A stretch of 46,549 bases of DNA from Streptomyces beigongshangae. Lineage in GTDB: Bacteria; Actinomycetota; Actinomycetes; Streptomycetales; Streptomycetaceae. Numbering within the stretch: position 1 is the first letter of the stretch; every line of letters begins with the position of its first letter. The notes below the pieces were generated by a model. The model worked only from the letters and a program-made list of their open reading frames with translations. It did no database searches and was not told the DNA's origin. Location: assembly GCF_019710745.1 (NCBI RefSeq), contig NZ_JAHKJW010000028.1, positions 57,835 to 104,383 of the forward strand, read 5' to 3'. The position numbers and the translations under genes were made by a program. This document shows, in pieces, positions 32,781-42,523 of this stretch.

Positions 32781-34474
32781 TGGTGCTGCGCAAGCGGGAC
32801 AGCGAGTTCCGGCATCTGGGCGTGTCCTATCTGGAATTCAAACGGGTCGAGATGGACCGGGTCCTGACCGGGTTCCTGATGCGGGTCAACCACAACGGCC
32901 AGACCAGCAAGATGGTGCGGGGCAGGACCCTGGCGAAAGAGTTCGTCGACGAGTTCCGGGACGAGGAACACGCCCAGAAGTTCCAGGGCTTCAGGGACTC
33001 CCCGGACATCGCACGGCGATGGATCGAGACCCAGCTCCTGGACATGGTCAACCGAGGCAGGCCCAACCAGGCGGTCGCGGGACTGCGGCCGCTGCACGGG
33101 CTGACGTACAAATTCCGCAACTACCAGCACTCCCGTGCGTACGGAGCCGACGCTCAGCTCTACGAGATGCTGCGGCACGCGCGCGGCAGGCGCGGGACGA
33201 TGGCCCTGGACAGGGTCCGCGCGTTCTTCTTCACCGGCCTCGACCCCGCTCTGGGCACCCAGCTGCCCGGCAGCAGCGTCGACGTCGAGACGCAGGCCGT
33301 GCTGCACCTCAACAGCCAGGTGAAACAGGACTCCCCGGCGAACGTCAAGGGCTGGTACTCGGCCCCTCCGCTGTGCGTGGGCCAGTCCGACCTGCTCGCC
33401 GACGACGTGCTGCGGCTGCTGTCCCTGCAGGACCTGCTGCCGCGTATCGTCATGGTCGAGTACTTGAAGATCCTCTTCGCGTTCCATCTGGCGCTCGGCC
33501 AGCTCAAGGCCATGAAGCTGCTGCCGTCCATCGTCGAGCGGTCCGCTGCCGAGCCCACCTGCGGACCCGAGAACTGCCCGTCGGGCGTGGGCGGTCCGGG
33601 AGAGGGCTTCGGCAGCTGCCCGTTCCGGGTGGGGCTGCTCGTCGACGCGGCAGGCGTGCCCGGTACTCCCGTCGCCGCTCTCGCGGAGCACAGCGCCGAC
33701 GTCTGGCTGCGGCGCGTCCCCGGTTTCGTACGCGCGGGCTACTCGGTGCGCAAGCTGGGCGAATTCGCCGATCACCTTGCGGACAGCAGGGAGATCACCA
33801 AGCCGTCCCGCGGGTTCTTCACCGTTGCCGAGCTGCTGCAGTACGCGGGGGGCACCTTCCGGGAGCGGCGGGAGCAGTTCTTCGCGTCGCGTATGGACAC
33901 ACTGCTCGACGACACTCCGATCGACGAACAGCCCGAAGGTGTACGCGCGTTGCTCGGCGCGGGGATGGGGCTCGGCGCCTTCGAGCAGTACATCGAGCTG
34001 ATCATGGCGTACCGCGGCAAGTACCACTACGACTACATCGTCGAGACCGTCGACTCGCTGCTGCTCAAGAACCGTCCCGGCGCGGTCATCACACAACCCC
34101 ACCGGGGACGACGCCGCTTCGTCATGGACAGCGCGCTTCTGGAGGTCCTTGTCCAGATCGCGCTGCTGCGGCCCAACCCGCGCGGCACCAGGTCACGTTT
34201 TCCGTACCACACCGAGCAGTTGAGACTGGACGAGTTCATGGACACACTGCGCACCCGCTACGGGCTCCATGTCGACCGGCTGCCGGCCGACGACGGCTTT
34301 CCCACGGCCGGATTCGAGGAGCAGGCGGCTCTGCGGTCGAACACCGAAGCGTTCACCACCCGGATGCGGGAGATCGGCTTCTACAGCGACCTGTCCGACG
34401 CTTACCTCACCCAGGTCATCACACCGCGGTTCGGGATCTCCCTGGACGGCACGGTCACGGCAGGCGGGAGGTGA
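32780..34474 (+). CDS. mad7: MADS protein MAD7
   Basis: A 564-residue protein of unknown fold. ATG 32780 shares a base with the mad6 stop (TGATG); a GTG three bases earlier is possible. No Walker, kinase or nuclease motif is visible. A Cys-rich spot has Cys261, Cys266 and Cys280 with Pro/Gly between and could bind a metal. The N-terminus (residues 1-130) is basic (KRDSEFRHLGVSYLEFKR); the middle is leucine-rich and helical. The position between the kinase and the large ATPase, with overlap on the left and four bases on the right, argues that it is an obligate part of the complex. It is named by position only. Confidence 0.72.
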   Translation: MVLRKRDSEFRHLGVSYLEFKRVEMDRVLTGFLMRVNHNGQTSKMVRGRTLAKEFVDEFRDEEHAQKFQGFRDSPDIARRWIETQLLDMVNRGRPNQAVAGLRPLHGLTYKFRNYQHSRAYGADAQLYEMLRHARGRRGTMALDRVRAFFFTGLDPALGTQLPGSSVDVETQAVLHLNSQVKQDSPANVKGWYSAPPLCVGQSDLLADDVLRLLSLQDLLPRIVMVEYLKILFAFHLALGQLKAMKLLPSIVERSAAEPTCGPENCPSGVGGPGEGFGSCPFRVGLLVDAAGVPGTPVAALAEHSADVWLRRVPGFVRAGYSVRKLGEFADHLADSREITKPSRGFFTVAELLQYAGGTFRERREQFFASRMDTLLDDTPIDEQPEGVRALLGAGMGLGAFEQYIELIMAYRGKYHYDYIVETVDSLLLKNRPGAVITQPHRGRRRFVMDSALLEVLVQIALLRPNPRGTRSRFPYHTEQLRLDEFMDTLRTRYGLHVDRLPADDGFPTAGFEEQAALRSNTEAFTTRMREIGFYSDLSDAYLTQVITPRFGISLDGTVTAGGR

Positions 34475-34478
34475 CGGC

Positions 34479-37400
34479 ATGGCTCGCGGACTGACGGAGA
34501 TCTCGGAAGCACAGTGGCGGGACGCCCTGGAACGCGCCCTGCTGCCCCGGCTGGCCGCCGTGCTGCGGGGCAGGCAGCCCGGGCACTGCATGCGCCTGGG
34601 GGACCTCGACACGGATCTCGCCGCCCGGCTGGTACGCGGGCTGCGCACCCTCGTGCCCGATGCGCAGGTGTTCGTCCTGGACGACGGGCACGACCGGGTC
34701 CCCGCCGACGTGACGGTGACCAGCACCAAACTCGTCGAACTGCGCAACCCCGACGAGGACGGCCGGCTGCGGCCGCCGCTGCTGGTGTTCGTCCCGCCCG
34801 GTACCCGCGCCAGCGCCGAGGACTCCTTCGGTATCGCCACCTTCGAGCAGCTCTCCCTGGACGATGTCCACGCGAGGCTCAAGGCCTCCTTGCTGCGCGA
34901 ACTCCCCGAAACACTGCGGCAGCCCGTCACCGAACTCCTGGACCGACAGGACCGGCAGGTCACGGACGACGGCGTGGTGGCGGACGACCGGGCCGCCGTA
35001 CGGTACCTGCTGACCCTGCGGGAGAACGACCACGACCCCGACGCGGCCGGCGCGGCGGTCTACCTGCTCGGTCTGATCCCCGACTTCGGCCTGTTCCAGG
35101 ACATGACGCTGGTGGGTCGCAAAGCGGACCGCAACCGCAGGACCGTCGCCAAACTCACCGAGGCCACCACCACCGACCGACAGCGGATCCTGAGCCTCGG
35201 ACTGCCCCAGAACTCCTCGTCGGCGCAGGAGTTCGTACGCCGGCTGGTGGGCTTCGCCGCCCGTACCGGTCTTGACAACCCGTCCCATTGGTGCCGGACG
35301 ATCGCCGTGGACCCGGACAACTGGCCGCTCGCCTTCCACCACTGGCCGCAGGAGAACGCGCCCGGTGACGAACAGGTCGGCATCGAGGTGCACGAACTGA
35401 CCGTTCTCCCCAAGGCCGGACAGAACAAGGACGACCTGCGCAACCACCCCGCGCTGGAACGGCTCTTCGGCGGACAGTATCTGCTGCCCGGCGGGCTCCC
35501 CTCGCTCCCCGTCTCCTTCACCGTCGACCCCGATCCCCGCCATATCGCGGGTCTCGCGAAGTTCTCGGTCCAGATCCTCTCCGAGCACGAGACCGACGAG
35601 GACAGCGGCACCACCACCGTCAGCCCGACGGGCTTCACCGCCACACTCTCGGTGGCCAGGACCGCCAAGACGGTCTACAAGGCGAGCATCAAACTGAAGA
35701 AGGGCCGCAAGGCCGACTGGGAAGAGGGATGGCACTTCGTCCGGATCACCCCGCTCGACACCAACGGTGACCCCATGAGGGTGGCCGGTGCCGACAGCGC
35801 GCACCGGCCGCACGAGAGCGACCGCTTCTACGTCGTCCCCGACGGAGAGTTCGACGACCCGCCCGTCCAGCGCTCCCAGCACGCCCCCGGTCTCGCACAG
35901 GCGATCAACCGGTTGCGCTTCACCGCACGGGCGGAGGGCCGTGATCCGTGGCGGGTCTCCTGCCGGGAGGTGGGCTGGGGAACCCGGACGGCCAAGACCT
36001 GGCCGCTGCGGGCAGCGTTCGGTCCCGCCGGCCTAATCACCGTCGACCTGCCCATTCCGCTCGCCGAGGCCGAAGAGCGGATACTGGCCAGGCCGCACGC
36101 CCTCGAAGGCCCTCGACTGAACGTAGACGCCTCGGGGAAATGGCGGCTGGGCGATGACGAGAGCCCGGCCACCACATCCACCGAGGACAGTGACTTCGGC
36201 AGGTACCTCCAGGCACGCGCCACACTGTTCGCGGCCGTGCGCGCTGACGCGGACGGCTCGGCTCCCCTCGTGGTCGAGGGCGGCGACCCGCGTCTGTTCC
36301 GCAAGGAGGCCGAGAGCTGCGCGGAGGCATATCTCAAAGCGGTCACCCGCTGTGTCCGTGCGCTGGAGAACCCCCGCGGCGGTACGGCCGAGCCGGTCCG
36401 TGCCGAACTCGCGTCGTTGCTGCGCACCGACACCATGACGGTGGAACTGGCCGATGCGCAGGGCGGGCGACGGCTGGTGGTACTCGTCACGCCCACCCAC
36501 CCGCTGCGGATGCTGTGGTGGTGCGGTCAGGCCGCGCTGGCCGACCACTGGCTCGACCGGATCGAGGGCCAGGACAAGGACCGGGTGCTGGAGACCCTCC
36601 ACAGCCTTGTCGAACGGCTCACCCCGCTGGGATTTCCGCTTGTCGTGCCGCTCACCACCGGCGAACTGACCTTCGCTGCCGGGCAGCTCACCGACTACTG
36701 GCAGGTCTGTCTGCCGAGTGAGACCGCGGACCCCCGGGGAACGGTCTCGCGGCTGGGTTCGGCCCTGGGCGTGAACGACGGCTCGACAGCTTCGGGCATG
36801 GTCACCGGTGCCGACCTGGCGGACCGGGTCGAACGCTATGTGCGCCTCCATCCGTACGTGGACAGCCTCGTCGTCAACGCCTTCGGTGTCGGCCGGGGCG
36901 AGGTGATGGCCTCGATGCTCACGGAGCTGCAGAGCCGCAGGCACCTGGCCCATCTGCGGTACACGATCCGTCTCTTCACGGACCATCCCCAGGAACCCTG
37001 GGTCGGGGAGGCGCTCACCGACCTGTTCTCGCCCGGCTCAGGGCCGCGTGCCGCGGCCGCGGAGGCGTTCGGCACACCGGGCGACCCCTTGCGTCCGAAG
37101 CTCGCCGTCGTCGTGCGCGACGCCGCCGAGCTCCGTACCCGCGCAACGGATTTCTCCGCTCACCTGAGTGTTCTGTTCGACCCTTTCGGCGGAGAGCAGT
37201 TCGACATCGCGCCCGGTGCCCGCACCTCCGGACGAGTGGCGGCACACGGACTCGTACAGGAACTGACCAGCCACTACGCCGAGGACGAGGAGTTCGCGGC
37301 ATGGAGCAGACAGCCTCGGCACGGTGCCACGGATCCCGTCGCGGGAGCCGAGGAGACCGGCGACCTGATGGCGGCGCTGCCCGAGGCCCTGTCGGCCGCC

Positions 37401-40046
37401 GTGGTCGCGGTGACGTCCGGGGAACCGCGTCCGGGACAGCTGCCGCAGATAACGCTGCGGCTGTCGGCCCAGGACAAGGCTCTTCTGCACGACGTACACC
37501 AGGCCAGTGACTGGGTCATCACGGTGGACCGGACCCTCGGGGTGGAGTACTTCGACCACGGGCGGGCCGACCGGCCTGAATACGTCATCGACTACTCGGC
37601 GACCGCACAGCCCGGCATGGGACACCACATCGTGGTCTCGTCGCGATCGATCGACGAACTGCGCGCGCTGGTCGGACCCGTCCTCGACGACAAACAGCTC
37701 AGCATCGAACCACGCCATGTGGCGACCTTCTTCGATCAGCTCAGGGAGCTTTCCGGCAGTTTCGCCTTCAAGCTTGCCGCGCTCGGCAGCAACAGCCGTA
37801 CCGAGGTCCTCGGGTTGGCCCTGGCCCGGCTGTACCTGCGATATCAAGGCGCCCTCCACAACCAGATCCTCATCCCGCTGGACGCGCACACCGACCTCTA
37901 CGGTGAGGCACAGCGCCGGGCTGCGGCCGGTGACAACGCGGTCCGGCTGCACCGGACCGACCTGGCCCTGTTCGACCTCGACGCCGAGCGTCAGGTCGTG
38001 GTGTGCAGGCTGGTCGAAGTCAAGTGCTACACCGGCGTCGGCGGTCTGGGTGCCTACGAGGCCAAGAAGAAGCAGATCAGCCAGCAGATCGACAACAGCC
38101 GGAAAATCCTGACCGACCAGTTCGACCCCCGGGTAGAGCGGCCCGACCGCCCCCTGCAGAACCTCACACTCCGCTCACTGCTCGGCCACTACCTCGCACG
38201 TGCGAACCGGTACGGCCTTTTCGACGAGAAGGGGTACGACGAGGCACGATGGCTCCTCGATCACCTCGATCACGGTTACACCCTGGAGTTCGCCGGCAGC
38301 GGTCTCATCTTCGACCTGGGCGGGGACGGGACTGATGTCGAGACCGATACGGACATCACATTTCATCGCGTCGGCCGTCGCCAGGTGACCGAGCTGCTGG
38401 ACGCCGTGGAGACGGAGTACCTCGGCGGATCCGTTCGCAGTGCGAGTCATCTGCTGGCAGAGACGGAACTGGCCGGGATCGACCGCGGCGATGCCACGGC
38501 GACCCTGCGTGCACGTATCCGCAACCGCGAGCTACCGGAGGAGCCGGCCCCGCTCAGCGCCGTACTGGACGAGGACTTCACGCAAGGAGGGGCCTACAGC
38601 GAGAACGCCGCGGAGGAATCGCCGGGTTCCGTATCGCGGCAGCCGGTATCCGAAACTCCCGTCGAGACGGAGCAGGCATTGGGATCGGCGGCCACCGCTG
38701 GGGCGGGCCTAACAGACGAGGGTGCGGCGGAGACCGAGAACACGGATGACGGGACGGAAGCCGGGACGTGGCCGGTGCTGGGCGACGAACCGGAGACACC
38801 CACACCGGCACCGCCCAGTCCCTCCCGGACCGGTCCGACGGACAGCCCCCCGCTGCCGGACGTCTTCCTCGGAGTTTCGAAACCGACCATGCAATACGGC
38901 CTGCTCGGTATGAGCGCGGGACGGAAAGTGGCCCTCGACCTCAACGAGACCCACACCATTAGTCTGTTCGGTGTTCAGGGCGGGGGAAAGAGCTACACCC
39001 TTGGCTCGATCCTCGAAATGGCGAGTCTGCCCGCCGCGGGTATCAATCAGCTTTCGCATCCTTTGGCCAGCATTGTTTTCCATTACAGCGGTTCGGAGGA
39101 CTACGCTCCTGAGTTCACCAGCATGACCATGCCCAACGATGACCAGGACCAGCTGGCGACCCTCCGGGAACGCTACGGCGTCGAACCCGCAGCGCTGTCC
39201 GATGTCCTGCTGCTGGCCCCCGCCGACAAGGTGGAAGAGAGAAGGAGCGAGTACCCGGATCTCGACGTTCGTCCGCTCAAGTTCTCGTCGTCCGAGCTGA
39301 AGGCTGCCCACTGGCGGTTCCTGATGGGTGCGGTGGGCAATCAGGCCCTCTACATCCGCCAGCTCGGAAGGATCATGAAAGCAAATCGCGACAGTTTGAC
39401 GCTGAACACGATCCGGCTCGGGGTCGAGCAGTCGTCCCTCTCGGACACCCTGAAGCAGTTGGCGTACGACCGGATCGAATTGGCTGCCGAATACATCGAT
39501 GACACTGCTCGGCTGCAGGATCTGGTCCATCCCGGGCGTCTGATCATCGTCGATCTGCGTGACGACTACGTGGGAGAAGATGAGGCGCTTGGCCTGTTCG
39601 TTGTCCTGATGCAGCTGTTCGCCGATGCCCGTCACGAGGGACAGGCGTTCAACAAGCTTGTCGTCTTCGACGAAGCTCACAAATACATTCGAAGTCCCGA
39701 TCTTGTCGACGGGCTGGTTTCCAGCGTCCGCGAGATGCGCCACAAAGGCATGTCCATCCTTGTGGCCAGTCAGGATCCGCCATCCGTGCCGATTTCGCTG
39801 ATTGAGCTGTCCAATCACATGGTGCTGCACAAATTCACTTCACCCGCGTGGTTGAAACACCTGCAGAAGGCGAACGCCGCTCTGTCCGCTCTGACCGCGG
39901 AAAAGATGGCGTCGCTGAACCCCGGAGAAGCCTTCGTATGGTCGGGCAAGGCCACCGATGAAGCGTTCGTCCGGAGTGCGGTGAGGATCAGATGTCGCCC
40001 GCGGGTCACCAGGCACGGTGGTTCGACCAGGACGGCTATCGGCTGA
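34479..40046 (+). CDS. mad8: MADS large ATPase (HerA-like) with PD-(D/E)xK-like region
   Basis: An 1855-residue protein. ATG 34479 has GGGAGG 7 nt upstream; a longer open frame upstream overlaps mad7 and is spurious. Residues 1-1100 have no named domain. Residues about 1160-1210 carry LFDLDAERQ...LVEVKCYTG (Asp1166, Asp1168, Glu1180, Lys1182), a PD-(D/E)xK-like arrangement also seen in DptH of phosphorothioation-based restriction. A low-complexity acidic/Pro/Thr linker covers about 1370-1460. Residues 1465-1855 are a HerA/FtsK-like motor: GVQGGGKS (1498-1505), Walker B VVFDEAHK (Asp1731, Glu1732), and the closing RCRPRVTRHGG. Likely translocates on DNA and cuts or recruits. GC at third positions falls after about 38870, i.e. 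in the HerA part. Confidence 0.84.
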   Translation: MARGLTEISEAQWRDALERALLPRLAAVLRGRQPGHCMRLGDLDTDLAARLVRGLRTLVPDAQVFVLDDGHDRVPADVTVTSTKLVELRNPDEDGRLRPPLLVFVPPGTRASAEDSFGIATFEQLSLDDVHARLKASLLRELPETLRQPVTELLDRQDRQVTDDGVVADDRAAVRYLLTLRENDHDPDAAGAAVYLLGLIPDFGLFQDMTLVGRKADRNRRTVAKLTEATTTDRQRILSLGLPQNSSSAQEFVRRLVGFAARTGLDNPSHWCRTIAVDPDNWPLAFHHWPQENAPGDEQVGIEVHELTVLPKAGQNKDDLRNHPALERLFGGQYLLPGGLPSLPVSFTVDPDPRHIAGLAKFSVQILSEHETDEDSGTTTVSPTGFTATLSVARTAKTVYKASIKLKKGRKADWEEGWHFVRITPLDTNGDPMRVAGADSAHRPHESDRFYVVPDGEFDDPPVQRSQHAPGLAQAINRLRFTARAEGRDPWRVSCREVGWGTRTAKTWPLRAAFGPAGLITVDLPIPLAEAEERILARPHALEGPRLNVDASGKWRLGDDESPATTSTEDSDFGRYLQARATLFAAVRADADGSAPLVVEGGDPRLFRKEAESCAEAYLKAVTRCVRALENPRGGTAEPVRAELASLLRTDTMTVELADAQGGRRLVVLVTPTHPLRMLWWCGQAALADHWLDRIEGQDKDRVLETLHSLVERLTPLGFPLVVPLTTGELTFAAGQLTDYWQVCLPSETADPRGTVSRLGSALGVNDGSTASGMVTGADLADRVERYVRLHPYVDSLVVNAFGVGRGEVMASMLTELQSRRHLAHLRYTIRLFTDHPQEPWVGEALTDLFSPGSGPRAAAAEAFGTPGDPLRPKLAVVVRDAAELRTRATDFSAHLSVLFDPFGGEQFDIAPGARTSGRVAAHGLVQELTSHYAEDEEFAAWSRQPRHGATDPVAGAEETGDLMAALPEALSAAVVAVTSGEPRPGQLPQITLRLSAQDKALLHDVHQASDWVITVDRTLGVEYFDHGRADRPEYVIDYSATAQPGMGHHIVVSSRSIDELRALVGPVLDDKQLSIEPRHVATFFDQLRELSGSFAFKLAALGSNSRTEVLGLALARLYLRYQGALHNQILIPLDAHTDLYGEAQRRAAAGDNAVRLHRTDLALFDLDAERQVVVCRLVEVKCYTGVGGLGAYEAKKKQISQQIDNSRKILTDQFDPRVERPDRPLQNLTLRSLLGHYLARANRYGLFDEKGYDEARWLLDHLDHGYTLEFAGSGLIFDLGGDGTDVETDTDITFHRVGRRQVTELLDAVETEYLGGSVRSASHLLAETELAGIDRGDATATLRARIRNRELPEEPAPLSAVLDEDFTQGGAYSENAAEESPGSVSRQPVSETPVETEQALGSAATAGAGLTDEGAAETENTDDGTEAGTWPVLGDEPETPTPAPPSPSRTGPTDSPPLPDVFLGVSKPTMQYGLLGMSAGRKVALDLNETHTISLFGVQGGGKSYTLGSILEMASLPAAGINQLSHPLASIVFHYSGSEDYAPEFTSMTMPNDDQDQLATLRERYGVEPAALSDVLLLAPADKVEERRSEYPDLDVRPLKFSSSELKAAHWRFLMGAVGNQALYIRQLGRIMKANRDSLTLNTIRLGVEQSSLSDTLKQLAYDRIELAAEYIDDTARLQDLVHPGRLIIVDLRDDYVGEDEALGLFVVLMQLFADARHEGQAFNKLVVFDEAHKYIRSPDLVDGLVSSVREMRHKGMSILVASQDPPSVPISLIELSNHMVLHKFTSPAWLKHLQKANAALSALTAEKMASLNPGEAFVWSGKATDEAFVRSAVRIRCRPRVTRHGGSTRTAIG

Positions 40047-40270
40047 TTTGGGATTGCCCGAGCGCTGGTACGCCGACTTCGATCGTCCGGGGTCGCCGTC
40101 GGCGCCGTGGCCGCCCTTTCAGGTGATGTCACGGAGCATCTCAGAGGTACGCGCGGGGATCGATCCCAATCGCACCAGCATGTGCACCGGCCGATGTGGC
40201 GACAAGAGAAACGTTCATGGCGGCTGGACGCGCGCTACGGGACGGGGCAGGTCGAGCCCGTCCGCGACGG

Positions 40271-41218
40271 CTACGACGTCAGTGTCGTCAGGGCCGGGGC
40301 GAAGGTGATGGCCAGGGGGATCAGGGGGGCCAGGGCCGCCGCCGTCGTCGTGCTTCTGCGGTGGGTTCGCGGGAGGCGGGGCGGGGGGTCCAGGAGGCGT
40401 TCCACCCGTTGGTGGAGCAGGGGGCGGGGGGTGGCGCAGGACAGGACGCCCCGGTGCTGGTTCAGCTCGATCAGGGCCAGCGCCGTGGTGAGGTGGCCGC
40501 AGCGGCGTGATGCCGTGTCGTCGGCGGAGAGTTCGACCAGGCGGTGCGTCTGGTCGCGGAAGTGGCGGAAGACCGGGATGCCGGGGAAGCCGCCCGCAAG
40601 GGCCTGGGAGAGGTGCAGGAGCCAGTCGTGGCGGGCGCGGGCGTGGCCGAGTTCGTGGGCCCGGATCGCGTCCAGCTGGTGCGTGGTGAGGCGGTGCAGC
40701 GCGCCCGTGGTGACGACCAACTGCGACGGGTTGCCCGGCATCCACCAGGCGTCCGGGTACTCGTCCTCCAGCACGAGCAGCGGGCCGCGCGAGGCCGGAA
40801 GACCGGCCGGCAGTTCGGGGGCGCGTTCGCGCAGGTGAGCCCGGCGGAGGTTGGCGCGTCGGCGGGCCTCCACCAGCTCGCGGGCCAGCATGGCCGTGGT
40901 CCACGCCGCTCCGCCCGCCAGCAGCAACGTCAGGGCGGTCGTCCAGGGCGGGGCGGCGGCCAGGTCGTACGCCTCGGTGACGGAGGCCGGCGCGGGCGCG
41001 AAGACATGGGCGCGGACCGTCCGGAAGACGGCGGAGGCGCTCAGCGCGAGCGACGCCAGACAGCACAGCAGCACCGTGGCGACCAGGCACTGCCACACCC
41101 ACAGCGCGAGCACCGGCTCCCGTTCGGGCCAGGAGGCGCGGGTCAGGACGCGCGGCGCCACGACCGCGACCGTCAGGGCCACGGCCGCCATCAGCAGGAG
41201 GGAGATGGATACGGTCAT
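40271..41218 (-). CDS. M56 family membrane metallopeptidase (BlaR1-like)
   Basis: A 315-residue integral membrane peptidase. Three N-terminal hydrophobic segments (about residues 3-24, 38-62, 92-112) precede a cytoplasmic domain with the zinc motif HELGH (188-192) and a downstream Glu in VELSADDTA (Glu230). Another hydrophobic segment follows near the end (293-312). M56 members such as BlaR1 cleave a partner repressor after sensing a signal; the usual BlaI/MecI repressor gene is not next door here, as is often the case for this Streptomyces copy. ATG at 41218 has AGGAGAAGGGG just upstream on the minus strand. Core synteny resumes with this gene after a 224-base gap that holds nothing I can support. 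Confidence 0.85.
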   Translation of the reverse strand: MTVSISLLLMAAVALTVAVVAPRVLTRASWPEREPVLALWVWQCLVATVLLCCLASLALSASAVFRTVRAHVFAPAPASVTEAYDLAAAPPWTTALTLLLAGGAAWTTAMLARELVEARRRANLRRAHLRERAPELPAGLPASRGPLLVLEDEYPDAWWMPGNPSQLVVTTGALHRLTTHQLDAIRAHELGHARARHDWLLHLSQALAGGFPGIPVFRHFRDQTHRLVELSADDTASRRCGHLTTALALIELNQHRGVLSCATPRPLLHQRVERLLDPPPRLPRTHRRSTTTAAALAPLIPLAITFAPALTTLTS

Positions 41219-41527
41219 GTCGTGGGCCCCTTCTCCTCGGCCTGTCGCTGCCGCCGTCACCGTCACCGTTGTCGGCGTCGGCGCCGTGGTCGGGCGAGTG
41301 CGCGAACGCGGTGCGGATGGGCGGGCGTAGCGGGTCATGGACACGCTACCCGGCCCCGGGCCCCCGGCCGCAATGAGCCGCAATGAGCGGAGCGGGACGC
41401 CACTCTGAAGAACACGCGTATTGGAGGAGTCCTTCCCGTGAACGGCTAGCATCGCTCCCTGATGGTCGGCGAGGCCGAGGCCGAGGCCCAGGGCTGGGTC
41501 GGGTCGGGTTGGGGTGGGGTGGGCGTC
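41219..41527. other. Divergent intergenic region between M56 peptidase and glycosyltransferase
   Basis: About 300 bases hold the promoters for both directions. TAGCAT (41447-41452) is a possible -10 for the glycosyltransferase. A GC-rich low-complexity stretch (GGGTCGGGTTGGGGTGGGG type) lies just before the GTG start. An in-frame ATG at 41462 would add 22 residues. Confidence 0.4.
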
Positions 41528-42424
41528 GTGTCGGTGGGACCGCGGATCGCGGTGGCCGTGGTGACGATGGGGACGCGGCCCCAGGAGGTCGACGCGCTGC
41601 TCGCGTCGGTGGCCAAGCAGGACGTCGCGCCCGAGCGGATCGTGATCGTCGGGAACGGTTGTCCGCTGCCGGAGTTCGCCGAGCGCCTGGGCCTGCCCGG
41701 TGAGGTCACCGCCGTCGAGGTCGACGAGAACCTCGGCTGCCCCGGCGGCCGCAACGTCGCGCTGCGGCGGTTGCGCGAGCTCGGGGACGTGGACGTCGTC
41801 GTCGAGCTGGACGACGACGGACTGCTCGTCGACCCCGATGTGCTGCGGACCGTACGCGATCTGTACGCCGCCGAGCCGCGCCTGGGCATCGTCGGCTTCC
41901 GCATCGCCGACGAGAACGGCGAGACCCAGCGGCGGCACGTCCCCAGGCTCGGCGCCAAGGACCCCCTACGGGGCGGCGAGGTGACCTGCTTCCTCGGCGG
42001 TGGCCACGCCCTGTCCATGGAGATGCTGGAGCAGACCGGGGACTGGCCCGCCGAGTTCTTCTTCGCGCACGAGGAGACCGACCTGGCGTGGCGGGCCGCC
42101 GACGCCGGCTGGACCATCCGGTACGCGCCCGAACTGCTGCTCCAGCATCCGAAGACGTCACCCGCCCGGCACGCCATCTACCACCGCGTCACCGCCCGCA
42201 ACCGCGTCTGGCTGGTCAGGCGGCGCCTGCCGCTCCCGCTCGTCCCCGTCCACCTGGCGGTCTGGATCGCGCTGACCCTCGTACGGACGCGGTCCGTCGG
42301 TGGGCTGCGGGCGTGGTTCGGCGGCTTCGTGGAGGGGGTGCGGACGTCGGCCGGCGAGCGGCGGCCGATGCGCTGGGGGACCGTGTGGCGGCTCACCCGG
42401 CTGGGACGGCCACCGGTCGTCTGA
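41528..42424 (+). CDS. Family 2 glycosyltransferase
   Basis: A 298-residue inverting GT-A glycosyltransferase. It opens GPRIAVAVVTMGTRP, has the nucleotide-binding acidic cluster VVELDDDG, and the acceptor-site pair HEETDLAWR; the C-terminus has two or more hydrophobic/basic helices (LVPVHLAVWIALTLV) that may bind the membrane. It uses a nucleotide sugar to extend an envelope or lipid-linked glycan; the actual sugar is unknown. I favour GTG 41528 (SVGPRI...) because the encoded sequence matches the usual start of this family; ATG 41462 is possible and lies 9 bases after a -10-like TAGCAT. Confidence 0.85.
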   Translation: MSVGPRIAVAVVTMGTRPQEVDALLASVAKQDVAPERIVIVGNGCPLPEFAERLGLPGEVTAVEVDENLGCPGGRNVALRRLRELGDVDVVVELDDDGLLVDPDVLRTVRDLYAAEPRLGIVGFRIADENGETQRRHVPRLGAKDPLRGGEVTCFLGGGHALSMEMLEQTGDWPAEFFFAHEETDLAWRAADAGWTIRYAPELLLQHPKTSPARHAIYHRVTARNRVWLVRRRLPLPLVPVHLAVWIALTLVRTRSVGGLRAWFGGFVEGVRTSAGERRPMRWGTVWRLTRLGRPPVV

Positions 42425-42523
42425 CCGGGACGGGTGGAGCGGGCCGGTCGGGTGGGGCGGGCGATCGTGCGGTGCGGATGGGTGTGTGGTGCGGGTGAGT
42501 GTGCAGTGCGGGCCGGGTGAGGG

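Noticed and set aside
14013..40046. Cassette A plus AIPR as a standard type I restriction system
   Set aside because: There is no HsdR with SF2 helicase motifs, so type I restriction in the strict sense is not encoded here.
40047..40270. Possible right-end att site or gene fragment after mad8
   Set aside because: No copy of the tRNA 3' end, no believable frame; mad8 ends with the normal HerA-type tail RPRVTRHGG.
40271..41218. M56 peptidase as part of the defence island
   Set aside because: M56, the glycosyltransferase and the polymerase have core-like GC, their own ribosome sites and no coupling to mad8; the order looks like normal Streptomyces synteny.
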